A DNA stretch of 62,604 nt from Nocardiopsis alborubida (GTDB lineage Bacteria > Actinomycetota > Actinomycetes > Streptosporangiales > Streptosporangiaceae): positions 1-62,604 of the forward strand of contig NZ_JAAXPG010000038.1 in the NCBI RefSeq assembly GCF_012396365.1, written 5' to 3'. The position numbers and the translations under genes were made by a program. Positions within the stretch are counted from its first letter, which is position 1, and each line of letters begins with the position of its first letter. The notes beneath the pieces were generated by a model that saw nothing but the letters and a program-made list of their open reading frames with translations, had not been told where the DNA came from and searched no databases. Of the stretch, positions 12,610 through 21,346 are shown piece by piece.

Positions 12610-13274
12610 CCGCGCTGGTGGCCTGTTCGGGAGGTCTGGTGCTGCTGTGCCTGGCCCCCGGTGCGCGGCGCGGCCGGTTGATGCTCCTCCTCCCCCGTCC
12701 CCGGCGTCCGGTGTCGCGGCCCGTGGACTGGAGGGCGATGGTGACCCGTCCCGGTGAGGGCGCCCGGCGCCGCGGCGCGGTGGTGGTGCTGTGCCGGGTG
12801 CTGGCCGCCGAACTGCGCGCCGGACAGCCGCCGGAGGAGGCCCTGCGGATCTCCGCCGCCGAGGCGGGCCCGCTGGTGGGCGCTCTGACCGACGCGGCGT
12901 CGTTGCGCCGCGAGGCCGAGCGCGAACCGGACCTGTGGGCGCTGGCCTACCTGGCGGTGTGCTGGGAGGTGGCCGCGGACACCGGGGCGGGTCTGGCCGA
13001 GGTGGTGGACGCCCTGGCGGCGAACCTCACCGAACAGGAGGAGCAGCGCACGGAGGCCGCCGCGCGCACCACCGGCCCGCGCACCACCGCGATCGTGCTG
13101 GCCGCCCTGCCCGCCGTCGGGCTGCTGCTGTCCTCCGGCCTGGGCGGGTCGCCGCTGGCGTTCCTGTTCACCACGCCGCTGGGGGTGGCCTGCCTGGTGG
13201 GCGGGGTGGCCCTGGACGCTCTCGGAACCTGGTGGACGCTGCGCATGGTGCGCTCGGCGACCGCCTTTCCCTGA
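12606..13274 (+). CDS. tadB: TadB-like membrane protein (type II secretion F domain)
   Basis: A 222-aa inner-membrane platform protein of the Flp pilus. An N-terminal transmembrane helix is followed by a cytoplasmic T2SSF-like helical part (AAELRAGQPPEEAL, EVVDALAANLTEQEEQRTEA) and two C-terminal transmembrane helices. I use GTG 12606 because it makes a GTGA overlap with the tadA stop; GTG 12594 with GGGGG upstream is an alternative. It is shorter than TadB of proteobacteria but normal for actinobacteria. Confidence 0.85.
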   Translation: MTALVACSGGLVLLCLAPGARRGRLMLLLPRPRRPVSRPVDWRAMVTRPGEGARRRGAVVVLCRVLAAELRAGQPPEEALRISAAEAGPLVGALTDAASLRREAEREPDLWALAYLAVCWEVAADTGAGLAEVVDALAANLTEQEEQRTEAAARTTGPRTTAIVLAALPAVGLLLSSGLGGSPLAFLFTTPLGVACLVGGVALDALGTWWTLRMVRSATAFP

Positions 13275-13382
13275 AAGGCGCCGGGCAGCGGTCCCCGGGC
13301 CAGGGCCCGGGGAGGGGGCCGGGCACGGTCGGCATCGCTCCGGTCACGGTGGTGTCGCGCGAGGAGAGTAAGGGGAGGACGG

Positions 13383-14093
13383 ATGTTCCTGACGGCCGCC
13401 GCGGTTCTGGGAGCCGCGTGTGTGTGGATACTGCTGGGAGGGGGGCCGGCGCGCGAACTGCGTCCCCCCTCCCGTGCTCCGGCACGGCCGGGGCCGCCGG
13501 TCCGGCTGCTGGGGCCGACGTTGGCGGGGGCGTTCGCGCTGACCCTCGCGGTGGCCCTGTTCGGCGCGGTCGGAGGCGTCGTCGCGGCCGGGGTGTGCGC
13601 CGCCCTGTGGGTGCGCGGCAGCAGGAGCTCCGCTTCCCGTTCGGACCGGCTGCCGGTGACCGCCGACCTGCCCGTGGTGATCGGTCTGCTCGCCTCGGGG
13701 ATCCGTGCCGGGGCGACGGTGCCCGCCTGCCTCACGGCGGTGTCCCGGGCGGCGCGGGGAAGGCTGGGGGAGGAGCTGGCTGCGGTGGCCGAACAGCTGC
13801 GCCTGGGTGCCGCTCCCGCCGAGGCGTGGCGGCGTCCCGCGCTACCCGAGCCCCTCCTCCCGGTGGGGCGCGACCTGGCCCGGGCCGCCGACACCGGGGC
13901 GCCGGTGGCCGACCTCCTGGACCGGCACGCGGCCGATCTGCGCCGCACCCTGCGGGCACGGGGAACGGCCCGGGTCGAACGGCTGGGCGTGCTGGTGGTG
14001 GCGCCCCTGGGGCTGTGCTTCCTGCCCGCGTTCGTGCTGATCGGCATCGTGCCGATGGCCGCCGAGCTGCTGTCCCGGGCCCTGGGCGGTTGA
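13383..14093 (+). CDS. tadC: TadC-like membrane protein (type II secretion F domain)
   Basis: A 236-aa second platform protein, with two N-terminal transmembrane segments, the T2SSF core (LPVVIGLLASGIRAGATV, AAAPAEAWRRPALP) and a C-terminal transmembrane pair ending FLPAFVLIGIVPM. ATG 13383 has GGGGAGG 5 nt upstream. It follows tadB after 108 nt without a terminator and is the last plus-strand gene of the pilus locus; the pilin genes come from the other side. Confidence 0.87.
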   Translation: MFLTAAAVLGAACVWILLGGGPARELRPPSRAPARPGPPVRLLGPTLAGAFALTLAVALFGAVGGVVAAGVCAALWVRGSRSSASRSDRLPVTADLPVVIGLLASGIRAGATVPACLTAVSRAARGRLGEELAAVAEQLRLGAAPAEAWRRPALPEPLLPVGRDLARAADTGAPVADLLDRHAADLRRTLRARGTARVERLGVLVVAPLGLCFLPAFVLIGIVPMAAELLSRALGG

Positions 14094-14133
14094 GACCCCG
14101 GGCCCGGTCGCGTGCGCGGTGACGCGGTGACGG

Positions 14134-14823
14134 TCAGGGTTCCCCGCCCCCGGAGCCGCGCCGCCGCTGGCCCTCGTAGGGGACGGGAAAGCGGGGCCAG
14201 CCGACGGACAGGCGCAGTACCGGCACCACGACGCACAGCACCGCCAGGATTCCGGTCGATACGTTGCCGACGATCCGCAACGCCGTACCGATCGGGGACG
14301 AGGCGGCGGCCGTGCGGTACACCACCGGTTCGCTGACGGGAGAGGGTGCGTCCGTCGCGCCGTGTGGATCGTTCCGCGCGGGCCCGGGCGGTTGCGGGGA
14401 GGCGGAGGCGGACACCGGCGACGGGTCGGCACACGGCTCGGGGTCTCCGGGAGGAGCCGCTTCGCCGGAGCCCCCGCGTGCCCCGGAGCGAACGGGGTCG
14501 CCGGAGCGAGCGTGATCAGCGGGCCCGACGGAGAGGGTGGAATCCCCTACGCCGGTGGTGTCCACGCTGTCGTGGGGACCGGTGGAGGGGGCGGGATCCT
14601 CCGGCTCAGCGGTGCTCCTACTGCCCTGGGGACCGACCGCGTGGGTGAGGCCAGCGGAACCAGGGACGTGCACGAAGTTCGCGGGGTCGTTGGAGCGGCC
14701 GGGCTCAACGGGACCTGTGGTGTGCGGCGCGGGCGAGGCGGGGCAGGGTGGTGCGCTCCCGGGCTGGGCGGGGGTTCCCAGCAGGAGGGCGCACATCAGC
14801 ACGGAGACGGGGGCAGGGCTCAT
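14134..14823 (-). CDS. Secreted or anchored Pro/Ser/Gly-rich protein of the pilus operon
   Basis: A 229-aa protein not recognised by family. MSPAPVSVLMCALLLGTPAQ is a signal-peptide-like start. About 130 residues of low-complexity Pro, Ser, Gly, Thr and Asp follow, then one C-terminal transmembrane helix (STGILAVLCVVVPVLRLSV) and a short basic cytoplasmic tail. ATG 14823 overlaps the stop of the TadE-like gene (ATGA), so it is the last gene of the pilin operon. An envelope stalk or surface component is plausible but unproven. Low complexity makes the exact protein less certain than its neighbours. Confidence 0.6.
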   Translation of the reverse strand: MSPAPVSVLMCALLLGTPAQPGSAPPCPASPAPHTTGPVEPGRSNDPANFVHVPGSAGLTHAVGPQGSRSTAEPEDPAPSTGPHDSVDTTGVGDSTLSVGPADHARSGDPVRSGARGGSGEAAPPGDPEPCADPSPVSASASPQPPGPARNDPHGATDAPSPVSEPVVYRTAAASSPIGTALRIVGNVSTGILAVLCVVVPVLRLSVGWPRFPVPYEGQRRRGSGGGEP

Positions 14824-15176
14824 TCCACTTCCTCGGCGGAGACGGCGGCCGGTCCTGCCCGGGAGCGAGCACGGACGGGCCGTTCGATGAGGGACGAGGG
14901 GACCGCGACCACCACCTCGACGGTGGAGCCGGTGAGGACGCAGGATTCGAGGGAGGCCTGGTTGGCCTCGGCGGTGTCGCGGGCCCGCGCGCAGGCCCGT
15001 TCTGTTCCGTGGACGGCCCCGGCCGCGGCCGCGAGCGCGGCCAGGTCGGCCGCGGCGGTGGCGCGGTCGCGGTCGAGCCGTGCCGCGGAGGTCGTGAGGA
15101 CGGCGAGGGTCGTGAACCAGAGCAGCGCGCCCAGGGCGACCCACCAGACGGTGGCGGAACCGGCGTCGGAGCGCAC
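14820..15176 (-). CDS. TadE-like pseudopilin of the secretion neighbourhood (Rv3654c type)
   Basis: A 118-aa protein with one N-terminal hydrophobic helix right after GSATVWWVALGALLWF. It matches the small secreted TadE-like proteins always found with ssd/tadA in actinobacteria. Unlike the neighbouring TadE, it lacks Glu at position 5 after the glycine. Start GTG 15176. It follows TadE after 5 nt and overlaps the next gene, so it belongs to the minus-strand pilin operon. Confidence 0.8.
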   Translation of the reverse strand: MRSDAGSATVWWVALGALLWFTTLAVLTTSAARLDRDRATAAADLAALAAAAGAVHGTERACARARDTAEANQASLESCVLTGSTVEVVVAVPSSLIERPVRARSRAGPAAVSAEEVE

Positions 15177-15181
15177 CGGGA

Positions 15182-15532
15182 TCAGCTCCCCGGTTCGAGG
15201 GGAACGGAGGCACTGCCGTCCACCGGTAGGGAGATTCCCGGGCCGAGTAGGAGTCGGGTCCGTACGGTGACGCGGGCCATTCCCCCGTCCTCGGACAGGC
15301 GCACGTCCGCTCCGTCGGGAGCGGCGGTCAGCGCCAGGGCTCGGGCCCGGTCGTGGGGCTCGCCCCGGGCCAGCGCACGCGCGCCCACGCGCGCCGCGTC
15401 GGCGCAGGAGAGCTGTGCCGACGCGGCCTGGACCGCACCGAGGGCCACGGCCAGGACGAGCAGCAGGGAGGGCAGCACCATCGCCGCCTCCGCGGTGGCC
15501 GATCCCCGGTCAAAAACCCGAGCCGAGCGCAT
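15182..15532 (-). CDS. TadE-family pseudopilin (Rv3655c type)
   Basis: A 116-aa TadE-family minor pilin. DRGSATAEAAMVLPSLLLVL has the prepilin pattern of glycine, then Glu at +5, at the start of the single hydrophobic helix; the remainder is a small extracellular domain. ATG 15532 lies inside the end of the Flp pilin gene (stop at 15510), so translation is coupled. No prepilin peptidase gene is present in this window. Confidence 0.85.
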   Translation of the reverse strand: MRSARVFDRGSATAEAAMVLPSLLLVLAVALGAVQAASAQLSCADAARVGARALARGEPHDRARALALTAAPDGADVRLSEDGGMARVTVRTRLLLGPGISLPVDGSASVPLEPGS

Positions 15533-15719
15533 TGACCACGAGATCGGTGAGGACGTCCTCGACCGCACCGCTGGTGAGCACGGCGTAGAGGACCCCGGCG
15601 AAGGCGACCGCCGCGATGGTGCAGAAGGCGTATTCGGAGGTCGTCATCCCGGCGTCGGACGGGGGCGGCACTGCGGTGGGCCCGAAGGCGGGAGCGGACG
15701 GGAGCACGGGAGCGGACAT
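15510..15719 (-). CDS. Flp-type pilin (DUF4244)
   Basis: A 69-aa major-pilin candidate. A 24-residue leader ends in Gly, followed by MTTSEYAFCTIAAVAFAG: Glu5-Tyr6 after the cleavage glycine is the Flp pilin signature recognised by TadV-type peptidases. One hydrophobic helix and a short tail complete it. It opens the minus-strand operon pilin-TadE-TadE-like-secreted protein, which converges on ssd-tadABC. Rv3656c is the mycobacterial counterpart. Confidence 0.87.
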   Translation of the reverse strand: MSAPVLPSAPAFGPTAVPPPSDAGMTTSEYAFCTIAAVAFAGVLYAVLTSGAVEDVLTDLVVNALGSGF

Positions 15720-15859
15720 GGCGGCCTTCCTGGTGGGGGCCGACTGCTCCGGCCCTCTTCCCTCCAGGTTCGGCGGGCGGGGGTCGAGGCGAAAGCCCCT
15801 TCCTCAGCCTGTGGACAACTCCGCGCCGCCGACGCTTCGTCCACAGCCTGTGGACGGCC

Positions 15860-18154
15860 TCAGTCCTCGCCGACCGCGAGCACCTCGTCGAGCAGACGCA
15901 GCGCACCGGCCTTGCTCAACGGCTCGTTGCCGGTACCGCACTTGGGCGACTGGATGCACGACGGGCAGCCCTGGTCGCACTCGCAGTCGGCGATGGCCGC
16001 GCGGGTCGCGGACAGCCACTCGCGCGCCGCCGCGTACCCCCGTTCGGCGAAGCCCGCGCCGCCCTCGTACCCGTCGTAGACGAACACCGTCAGCCTGCCC
16101 GTGTCACCGTGCATCGAGGTGGACACCCCGCCGATGTCCCAGCGGTCGCAGGTCGCCAGCAGCGGCAGCAGGCCGATCGCGGCGTGCTCGGCGGCGTGTG
16201 CGGCGCCCAGCAGCCCCACGTCCTCCCGGCGCAGCCGCTCCTCGCCCTCGGCTGGCAGCGTCCACCACACCGCACGGGTGTCGAGGGTGCGCTCGGGCAG
16301 GTCCAGCGACCACTCCCCCAGCACCGAACCGGTGCGCACGTCCCTGCGCAGGAACCCCACCACCTGGCGCACCACCCGCACCTCGCCGAAGTACACCGTG
16401 GCGCCGCTCGGCCACTCCTCCCGGCGCAGCACCGACCGGACGGTGATGTCGGTGGTGTCGCGCGCCCAGGTGCTGTAGGGCGGCTCCGCGGGGCGGACCA
16501 GGGCGACGCCCTCGTCGAGGTCGAGGTCGTCGACCAGGTACGTGTACCCCTGGTGCAGGTACACCGCGCCGGGGTGGACGGTGCCGTGGGCGGCGGGCTC
16601 GTCGACCTCACCGAGCAGCTGGCCGCTCCCGGTGTCGACGATCTGCACGGGCGGTCCGCCTGAACCGCGGATATCGGCCAGGTCGCTGGCCCGTTCATTG
16701 CTCGTCCAGAACCAGCCCCGCGGACGCCTGCGCAGCAGACGGCGCTCGACGAGTTCGTCGAGCCGCTCCTCGGTCGTCTCTCCGAAGAGGTCGAAGTCGT
16801 CCTTGGTGATCGGCAGTTCCTGGGCGGCCGCGCACAGGTGCGGCCTCAGGATGTGCGGGTTTTCCGGATCAAGGACGGTGGCTTCTACGGATCGGCCGAA
16901 AATGGCCTCCGGGTGGTGCGCCAGATAGGTGTCCAGGGGATCGTCCCGGGCGATGAACACCGCCAGCGCGTCCTCCCCGCGCCGTCCTGCGCGGCCCGCC
17001 TGCTGCCACAGCGACGCGAGCGTTCCCGGCCACCCGGCGATGAGCACCGCGTCCAGGCCGCTGATGTCCACCCCCAGTTCCAGGGCGTTGGTGCTGGCCA
17101 GGCCCAGGATCTCTCCCGAGCGCAGCGCCTCCTCCAGCTCCCGGCGCTCCGAGGCCAGGTATCCGCCCCTGTAGGCGGCCACCCTCCCTGCCAGGGCGTG
17201 GTCGCCGCGCTCGGACAACAGGCGCTGGGTGGTCAGCGCGACCACCTCAGCGCCCTGCCGGGAGCGGACGAACACCAGGGTGCGCACACCGTCGCGCACC
17301 AGGTCGGCGAGCATCTCGGCGGCCTGCGAGGGCGCCGTCCTGCGGATCGGCGCGCCGTGCTCGCCGGTCAGGTCGGTCAGCTCCGGCTCCACCAGCGCCA
17401 CGGACATCCCCGGGCGCGGGGAACCGTCCCGGCTGACGGCCGTGACGGGCACACCGGTCAGCCGGGTGGCGCTCTCGGCGGGGCTGCCGGAGGTGGCCGA
17501 GGCGAGCACGAACACCGGACGCGTCCGGTAGCGGGCGCACACGCGGCGCAGCCGTCGCAGGATCTGCGCGACATGCGAGCCGAAAACCCCCCGGTATCGG
17601 TGCGCCTCATCGATCACCACGTAGCGGAGCCGACGCAGGAAGCGCGACCACGCCCCGTGGCGGGGCAGGATGCCGTGGTGCAGCATGTCCGGGTTGGTCA
17701 GCACGTAGTTGCCGTGCTCGCGCACCCAGGAGCGCTCCTCGGACGAGGTGTCGCCGTCATAGACGGCTGTCCGCATCCCCGGCAGGGAGAGGTCCGTTAT
17801 CCACCGCAGCTGGTCCTGGGCGAGCGCCTTGGTCGGGGAGAGGTAGAGCACGGTTCCGCCCGCGTCAACCGCGTCCACAGCGGGTAGGAGGAAGGCGAGT
17901 GACTTTCCCGAGGCGGTACCCGTGGCTATGATCACATCACGGCCCGAACGTGCGAGGTCGGCGGCTTCGGCCTGGTGGGACCACGGTCCCGTGATCCCCC
18001 TGTCGGCGAGCCGTTCGACCAGGTGGGGCGCGGTCCACCCCGGCCATTCCCCGCTCACCCCGTCGTTGCGGGCCACGTGCTCGATGTGGGTCACCTGCGG
18101 GTACCGGGTATCGTCACGCCACACACCGGGAAGCACGGGCTCCGGTCGCCTCAT
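15860..18154 (-). CDS. DEAD/DEAH helicase with DUF1998 domain (MrfA/Hrq1 type)
   Basis: A 764-aa superfamily 2 DNA helicase. Motifs are ATGTASGKS (Walker A), VIDEAHRYRG (II), LASATSG (III) and QQAGRAGRRG (VI). The C-terminal DUF1998 part ends in a cysteine cluster, C724, C726, C730, C733 and C739, expected to bind zinc. MrfA of Bacillus, with this architecture, repairs mitomycin C damage; a role in crosslink repair is inferred. ATG 18154 has GAGGAGGGG upstream. Divergent from bldG, as in Streptomyces. Confidence 0.92.
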   Translation of the reverse strand: MRRPEPVLPGVWRDDTRYPQVTHIEHVARNDGVSGEWPGWTAPHLVERLADRGITGPWSHQAEAADLARSGRDVIIATGTASGKSLAFLLPAVDAVDAGGTVLYLSPTKALAQDQLRWITDLSLPGMRTAVYDGDTSSEERSWVREHGNYVLTNPDMLHHGILPRHGAWSRFLRRLRYVVIDEAHRYRGVFGSHVAQILRRLRRVCARYRTRPVFVLASATSGSPAESATRLTGVPVTAVSRDGSPRPGMSVALVEPELTDLTGEHGAPIRRTAPSQAAEMLADLVRDGVRTLVFVRSRQGAEVVALTTQRLLSERGDHALAGRVAAYRGGYLASERRELEEALRSGEILGLASTNALELGVDISGLDAVLIAGWPGTLASLWQQAGRAGRRGEDALAVFIARDDPLDTYLAHHPEAIFGRSVEATVLDPENPHILRPHLCAAAQELPITKDDFDLFGETTEERLDELVERRLLRRRPRGWFWTSNERASDLADIRGSGGPPVQIVDTGSGQLLGEVDEPAAHGTVHPGAVYLHQGYTYLVDDLDLDEGVALVRPAEPPYSTWARDTTDITVRSVLRREEWPSGATVYFGEVRVVRQVVGFLRRDVRTGSVLGEWSLDLPERTLDTRAVWWTLPAEGEERLRREDVGLLGAAHAAEHAAIGLLPLLATCDRWDIGGVSTSMHGDTGRLTVFVYDGYEGGAGFAERGYAAAREWLSATRAAIADCECDQGCPSCIQSPKCGTGNEPLSKAGALRLLDEVLAVGED

Positions 18155-18387
18155 CCGAGACCCCTCCTCACTGGTACGCGTTCGAGGCCCGCAGGCGCCT
18201 CCTACCCAAGGGTGGAGCACTGGGACATTGGTTTCAGTGTGACATCCGGGGGAACAGTGGCGCGGTGTCACGGTTTTTCTGTGCATCACAGGAAGACGCA
18301 CTCGACACGCGTGGTTGAATGCGTGCTGGTGGGGTAACGCCCGGCAGAGATCATTCGCGTTTTTCGCGGTTCGGCGCTGGAGGACTA

Positions 18388-18735
18388 GTGGACTTGAAGC
18401 TTGATCATTACACCGAGGGCGACACCGAGATCGTCGTCGTTGAGGGTGAGATCGATGTCTATACCGCGCCCCGGCTCCGCGAGCTGCTGATCGACCTGGT
18501 CAACAAGGGCAACTTCCATCTCGTGGTCAACATGGAGAAGGTGGAGTTCCTGGACTCGACGGGCCTCGGTGTGCTCGTGGGCGGGCTCAAGCGCGTCCGG
18601 GCCCACGACGGGACCCTCGACCTGGTCTGCACCCAGGAGCGCATCCTGAAGATCTTCCGGATCACCGGTCTGACCAAGGTCTTCGGTATCCACGACTCGG
18701 TGCAGGAAGCCATCGACAAGCGTTCCGCGAAGTAG
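18388..18735 (+). CDS. bldG: Anti-sigma-factor antagonist BldG
   Basis: A 115-aa STAS-domain protein nearly superimposable on Streptomyces BldG. The phosphorylatable serine is Ser57 in FLDSTGLGVLVGG; GEIDVYTAP and FRITGLTKVF are also conserved. In Streptomyces it switches partners with anti-sigma factors to control development and stress responses. GTG 18388 has GGAGG 5 nt upstream. The anti-sigma-like gene follows after 13 nt, reproducing the bldG-apgA pair. Confidence 0.95.
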   Translation: MDLKLDHYTEGDTEIVVVEGEIDVYTAPRLRELLIDLVNKGNFHLVVNMEKVEFLDSTGLGVLVGGLKRVRAHDGTLDLVCTQERILKIFRITGLTKVFGIHDSVQEAIDKRSAK

Positions 18736-18748
18736 CCCCGAGCGAGCG

Positions 18749-19297
18749 ATGGCAACCATCACGCTCACGATCAGCGCGCTCCCCGCTCACGTGCGCACGG
18801 CACGGCTCATGGCCGCGACCGTGGCACGGCGGGCGGGTATCGCCGCCTCAGCGATCGACGAGATCAGGCTGGCGGTCGGTGAGGCGTGTTCCAGGGCGGT
18901 GGCGGCACACAAGCTGCACTGTCCGACACAGCCGATCCTGCTCCAGCTGATCGACGGCAGCGGGCCTGATCCGGCGTCGGAGTCCCGCACCGACGCCACG
19001 AGCAGCATCCTGCGCGCCAACGGGAGCGCGACGCAACGTTTCGAGGTCGTCGTCTCCGACCGTGCCCCCGCCAAGGACACGGAGGAGCCCACCAACCCGT
19101 CCCTGCTCGACGGGCTCTTCCTGGACGGTGAGGACACCCCTCCCGGCGGGATCTCCGGGTTCTCCCCGGGGCTGGGCCTGGCGGTCATCACGGGCCTGGC
19201 CGACGAGGTGAAGATCGACCCCAGCGACCGGGGGACCGTGGTGCGGATGAGCTGGCCGCTGGCCACGGAGCACTCGCCCGACCCGAGTTCCAACTAG
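18749..19297 (+). CDS. ApgA-like anti-sigma factor with eroded kinase domain
   Basis: A 182-aa HATPase_c (RsbW-like) protein paired with BldG. The N-box helix EIRLAVGEACSRAVAAHK is present but lacks the usual Mg-binding Asn, and the G1 box DxGxG cannot be found; only the SPGLGLAVITGLAD glycine segment remains. About 60 residues of variable sequence are inserted between N box and glycine segment. It probably binds BldG and/or a sigma factor without being an efficient kinase (inference). ATG 18749. Confidence 0.8.
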   Translation: MATITLTISALPAHVRTARLMAATVARRAGIAASAIDEIRLAVGEACSRAVAAHKLHCPTQPILLQLIDGSGPDPASESRTDATSSILRANGSATQRFEVVVSDRAPAKDTEEPTNPSLLDGLFLDGEDTPPGGISGFSPGLGLAVITGLADEVKIDPSDRGTVVRMSWPLATEHSPDPSSN

Positions 19298-19328
19298 GAC
19301 CGGGCCCGGACCGGATGCCCGACGCTCA

Positions 19329-19360
19329 CGAGGGCGCCTCCCTGCGGGGAGGCGCCCTCG
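19329..19360. terminator. Bidirectional terminator between bldG operon and marP
   Basis: CGAGGGCGCCTCCC (19329-19342) and GGGAGGCGCCCTCG (19347-19360) form a perfect 14-bp stem with a TGCG tetraloop. It separates the convergent bldG and marP transcripts. Confidence 0.85.
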
Positions 19361-19492
19361 GTGCGTACCGGGGTCCGAAGACGGGCAGCACGGTGCCGAC
19401 CGTGCCCGTGGGCCCCCTGTACATCCAGTCAACCGCCTCACGCAGGCCCCGCAAAGCCCCGGAACCGGCCTGTGGACGACGGGAGGCCCCGG

Positions 19493-20671
19493 TCAGTCGC
19501 AGGCCTGGGAGGAGACCTGCCCGCTGTTCTCCAGGCCGCTCCGGGCGTTCTCCGCGACCTCGTCGGCGGTGAGCACGTAGCCCGTCTCGGGCTCGTTCGT
19601 GGCGGCGGCGAAGACCACCCCGTACACGGTGCCGTCCGGCGACAGCAGCGGGCCGCCGGAGTTGCCCGGGCGCACCACGGCGCGCACCTGGTAGATCTCC
19701 CGGCTCACCTGCTGCGAGTGGTAGAAGTCCGGCCCCTGCGCCGTCTGGCGGGCCCGTACGCGCGCGGGGACGGCCGTGAAGCCGCTGTTGCGCGGGAAGC
19801 CCGCCACGACCGCGTCACCGCCCTGCGGGGCCTCGTGGTCGAACTCCAGCGGCTCCAGGTCCAGCCCCGGCACGTGCAGCACGGCCAGGTCCTGCTGCGG
19901 GTCGAAGAGCACCAGCGTGGCTTCGAGCTGGTAGCCCTCCCGGGTGACCACCCGCAGGTCGTCGGTGACCCCGGCGACCACGTGCGCGTTGGTCATGATC
20001 CGGTCCTCCGCGTACGCGAAGCCGGTCCCCTCCACCCGGCGCTGGCAGGAGGGCGCGGTGCCCAGCACCTTCACCACGCTGCGGCTCGACTCGATCAGCT
20101 CCGGGGTGGTGAGCACGTCCGGGTCCGGCGGTGCCACCTCGGCCAGCTCACCGGTGCCCAGGCCGCTGAACACCTGCGGGAAGGCGCTCTGGTCCACGAT
20201 CCGGCGGAACGTGGAGAACCCGTTGTGGGCGGCCTCGGGCATCAGCGTGTCCACCGAGTGGAGGATGCGCGAGTCCCTGACCTGGCCCGCGACGAACGGC
20301 AGCGCCGAGTTGGCGACCGTGCTGCCGATGAACCAGGCCACCAGCAGCACCGACAGTCCGCTGATCACGGCACCGCCGATGGCGTCCAGGACCCGGGCCG
20401 AGTCCCACGTCACCTTGTTGCGGACGAAGGTGCCCAGGTAGGAGAGCAGGAACTGGCCGAGCGCCGCGGACAGGAACACCACGGCGATCGCCAGCAGCGC
20501 CTGCCTGCCGGGGTCGTCCACCCACTCCTGGATGAGTTCCGGGGCCGTCAGGGCGGCGAGGACGCCCCCTCCGACGAAGCCCACGAAGCTGAAGACACCG
20601 ACGATGAAACCCTGTCGGTACCCCGTCACCGCGAACAGCAGCAGCAGGACGACCAGGATCACGTCGAGCAC
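19493..20671 (-). CDS. marP: MarP-type membrane serine protease
   Basis: A 392-aa protein. The first 150 residues are a CvpA-like membrane domain with four helices; the rest is a chymotrypsin-fold periplasmic-side protease. The triad is visible: His230 (TNAHVVAG), Asp261 (QQDLAVL), Ser338 (RPGNSGGPL). Cys209 and Cys391 correspond to the cysteines forming the regulatory disulfide in mycobacterial MarP, which supports acid and oxidative-stress resistance. GTG 20671 is preferred (GGAGGG 4 nt upstream) over TTG 20683. The CoA-type Nudix gene lies 21 nt upstream, as in M. tuberculosis. Confidence 0.92.
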   Translation of the reverse strand: MLDVILVVLLLLFAVTGYRQGFIVGVFSFVGFVGGGVLAALTAPELIQEWVDDPGRQALLAIAVVFLSAALGQFLLSYLGTFVRNKVTWDSARVLDAIGGAVISGLSVLLVAWFIGSTVANSALPFVAGQVRDSRILHSVDTLMPEAAHNGFSTFRRIVDQSAFPQVFSGLGTGELAEVAPPDPDVLTTPELIESSRSVVKVLGTAPSCQRRVEGTGFAYAEDRIMTNAHVVAGVTDDLRVVTREGYQLEATLVLFDPQQDLAVLHVPGLDLEPLEFDHEAPQGGDAVVAGFPRNSGFTAVPARVRARQTAQGPDFYHSQQVSREIYQVRAVVRPGNSGGPLLSPDGTVYGVVFAAATNEPETGYVLTADEVAENARSGLENSGQVSSQACD

Positions 20672-20692
20672 ATTGCCCTCCAAGAGTGAGCG

Positions 20693-21346
20693 CTAACCGA
20701 CCGGCCGCAGGCCCTGCGGGGTTGCTTCGAACACATCGGTGAGACCCTCGTCGCGCCAGGGAAGTTCCCAGCCGCCCAGGGCGAGCAGGCTGTCGACCAC
20801 CGCGCCGGTGAAGCCCCACACGAGCATGCCCTCCACCCGGAAGCCGGGGCCCCAGTGGGGCCCGCCCCCGTAGCGCACCTTGACCCGGTTGGCCGGGTCG
20901 GCGAGGTCGGCGACGGGCACGCGGGAGACCGCGGCGACCTCGCCCAGGTCGGTCGGCCGCACCTCGCTGGGCTCGCGCCACCAGCCCAGGACGGGCGCCA
21001 CCCGGAAGTCGCTGAAGCTCAGGTACAGCTCGGGGAGGCGGCCGACGACGTCGACCCCCTCGGGGAGGAGGCCGGTCTCCTCCGCGGCCTCGCGCAGCGC
21101 CGCGGCCTCCGGGGAGGCGTCGGAGGGCTCGATCCGGCCGCCGGGGAAGGCGGGTTGTCCGGCGTGGCGGCGCAGGCCCTCGCTGCGCTGGATGAGGAGG
21201 AGGTCGGGTCCCCGCGGCCCCTCTCCGAAGAGGACGAGGACGGCGGACTCGCGTCCTCCCTCGGCGGGCGGCCGCATGGGCGGCGGCACGGTCATCGTCT
21301 CGGCGGCGTCCGCGAGCGCGGCCAGCCAGAGCGGGATCGAGTTCAT
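20693..21346 (-). CDS. Nudix hydrolase, CoA-pyrophosphatase type
   Basis: A 217-aa Nudix enzyme. RRHAGQPAFPGGRIE is the CoA-diphosphatase (UPF0035) signature, followed by the Nudix helix AALREAAEETGLL. It should cleave CoA or its derivatives to phosphopantetheine and 3',5'-ADP. ATG 21346. Same strand as marP, 21 nt upstream of it, so likely one operon (Rv3672c-Rv3671c order). Confidence 0.88.
   Translation of the reverse strand: MNSIPLWLAALADAAETMTVPPPMRPPAEGGRESAVLVLFGEGPRGPDLLLIQRSEGLRRHAGQPAFPGGRIEPSDASPEAAALREAAEETGLLPEGVDVVGRLPELYLSFSDFRVAPVLGWWREPSEVRPTDLGEVAAVSRVPVADLADPANRVKVRYGGGPHWGPGFRVEGMLVWGFTGAVVDSLLALGGWELPWRDEGLTDVFEATPQGLRPVG

Noticed and set aside
15838..15856. CGTCCACAG/CTGTGGACG palindrome as a further DnaA site
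   Set aside because: It differs from the consensus (CGTCCACA) and lies at the helicase 3' end, where a terminator dyad is as likely.
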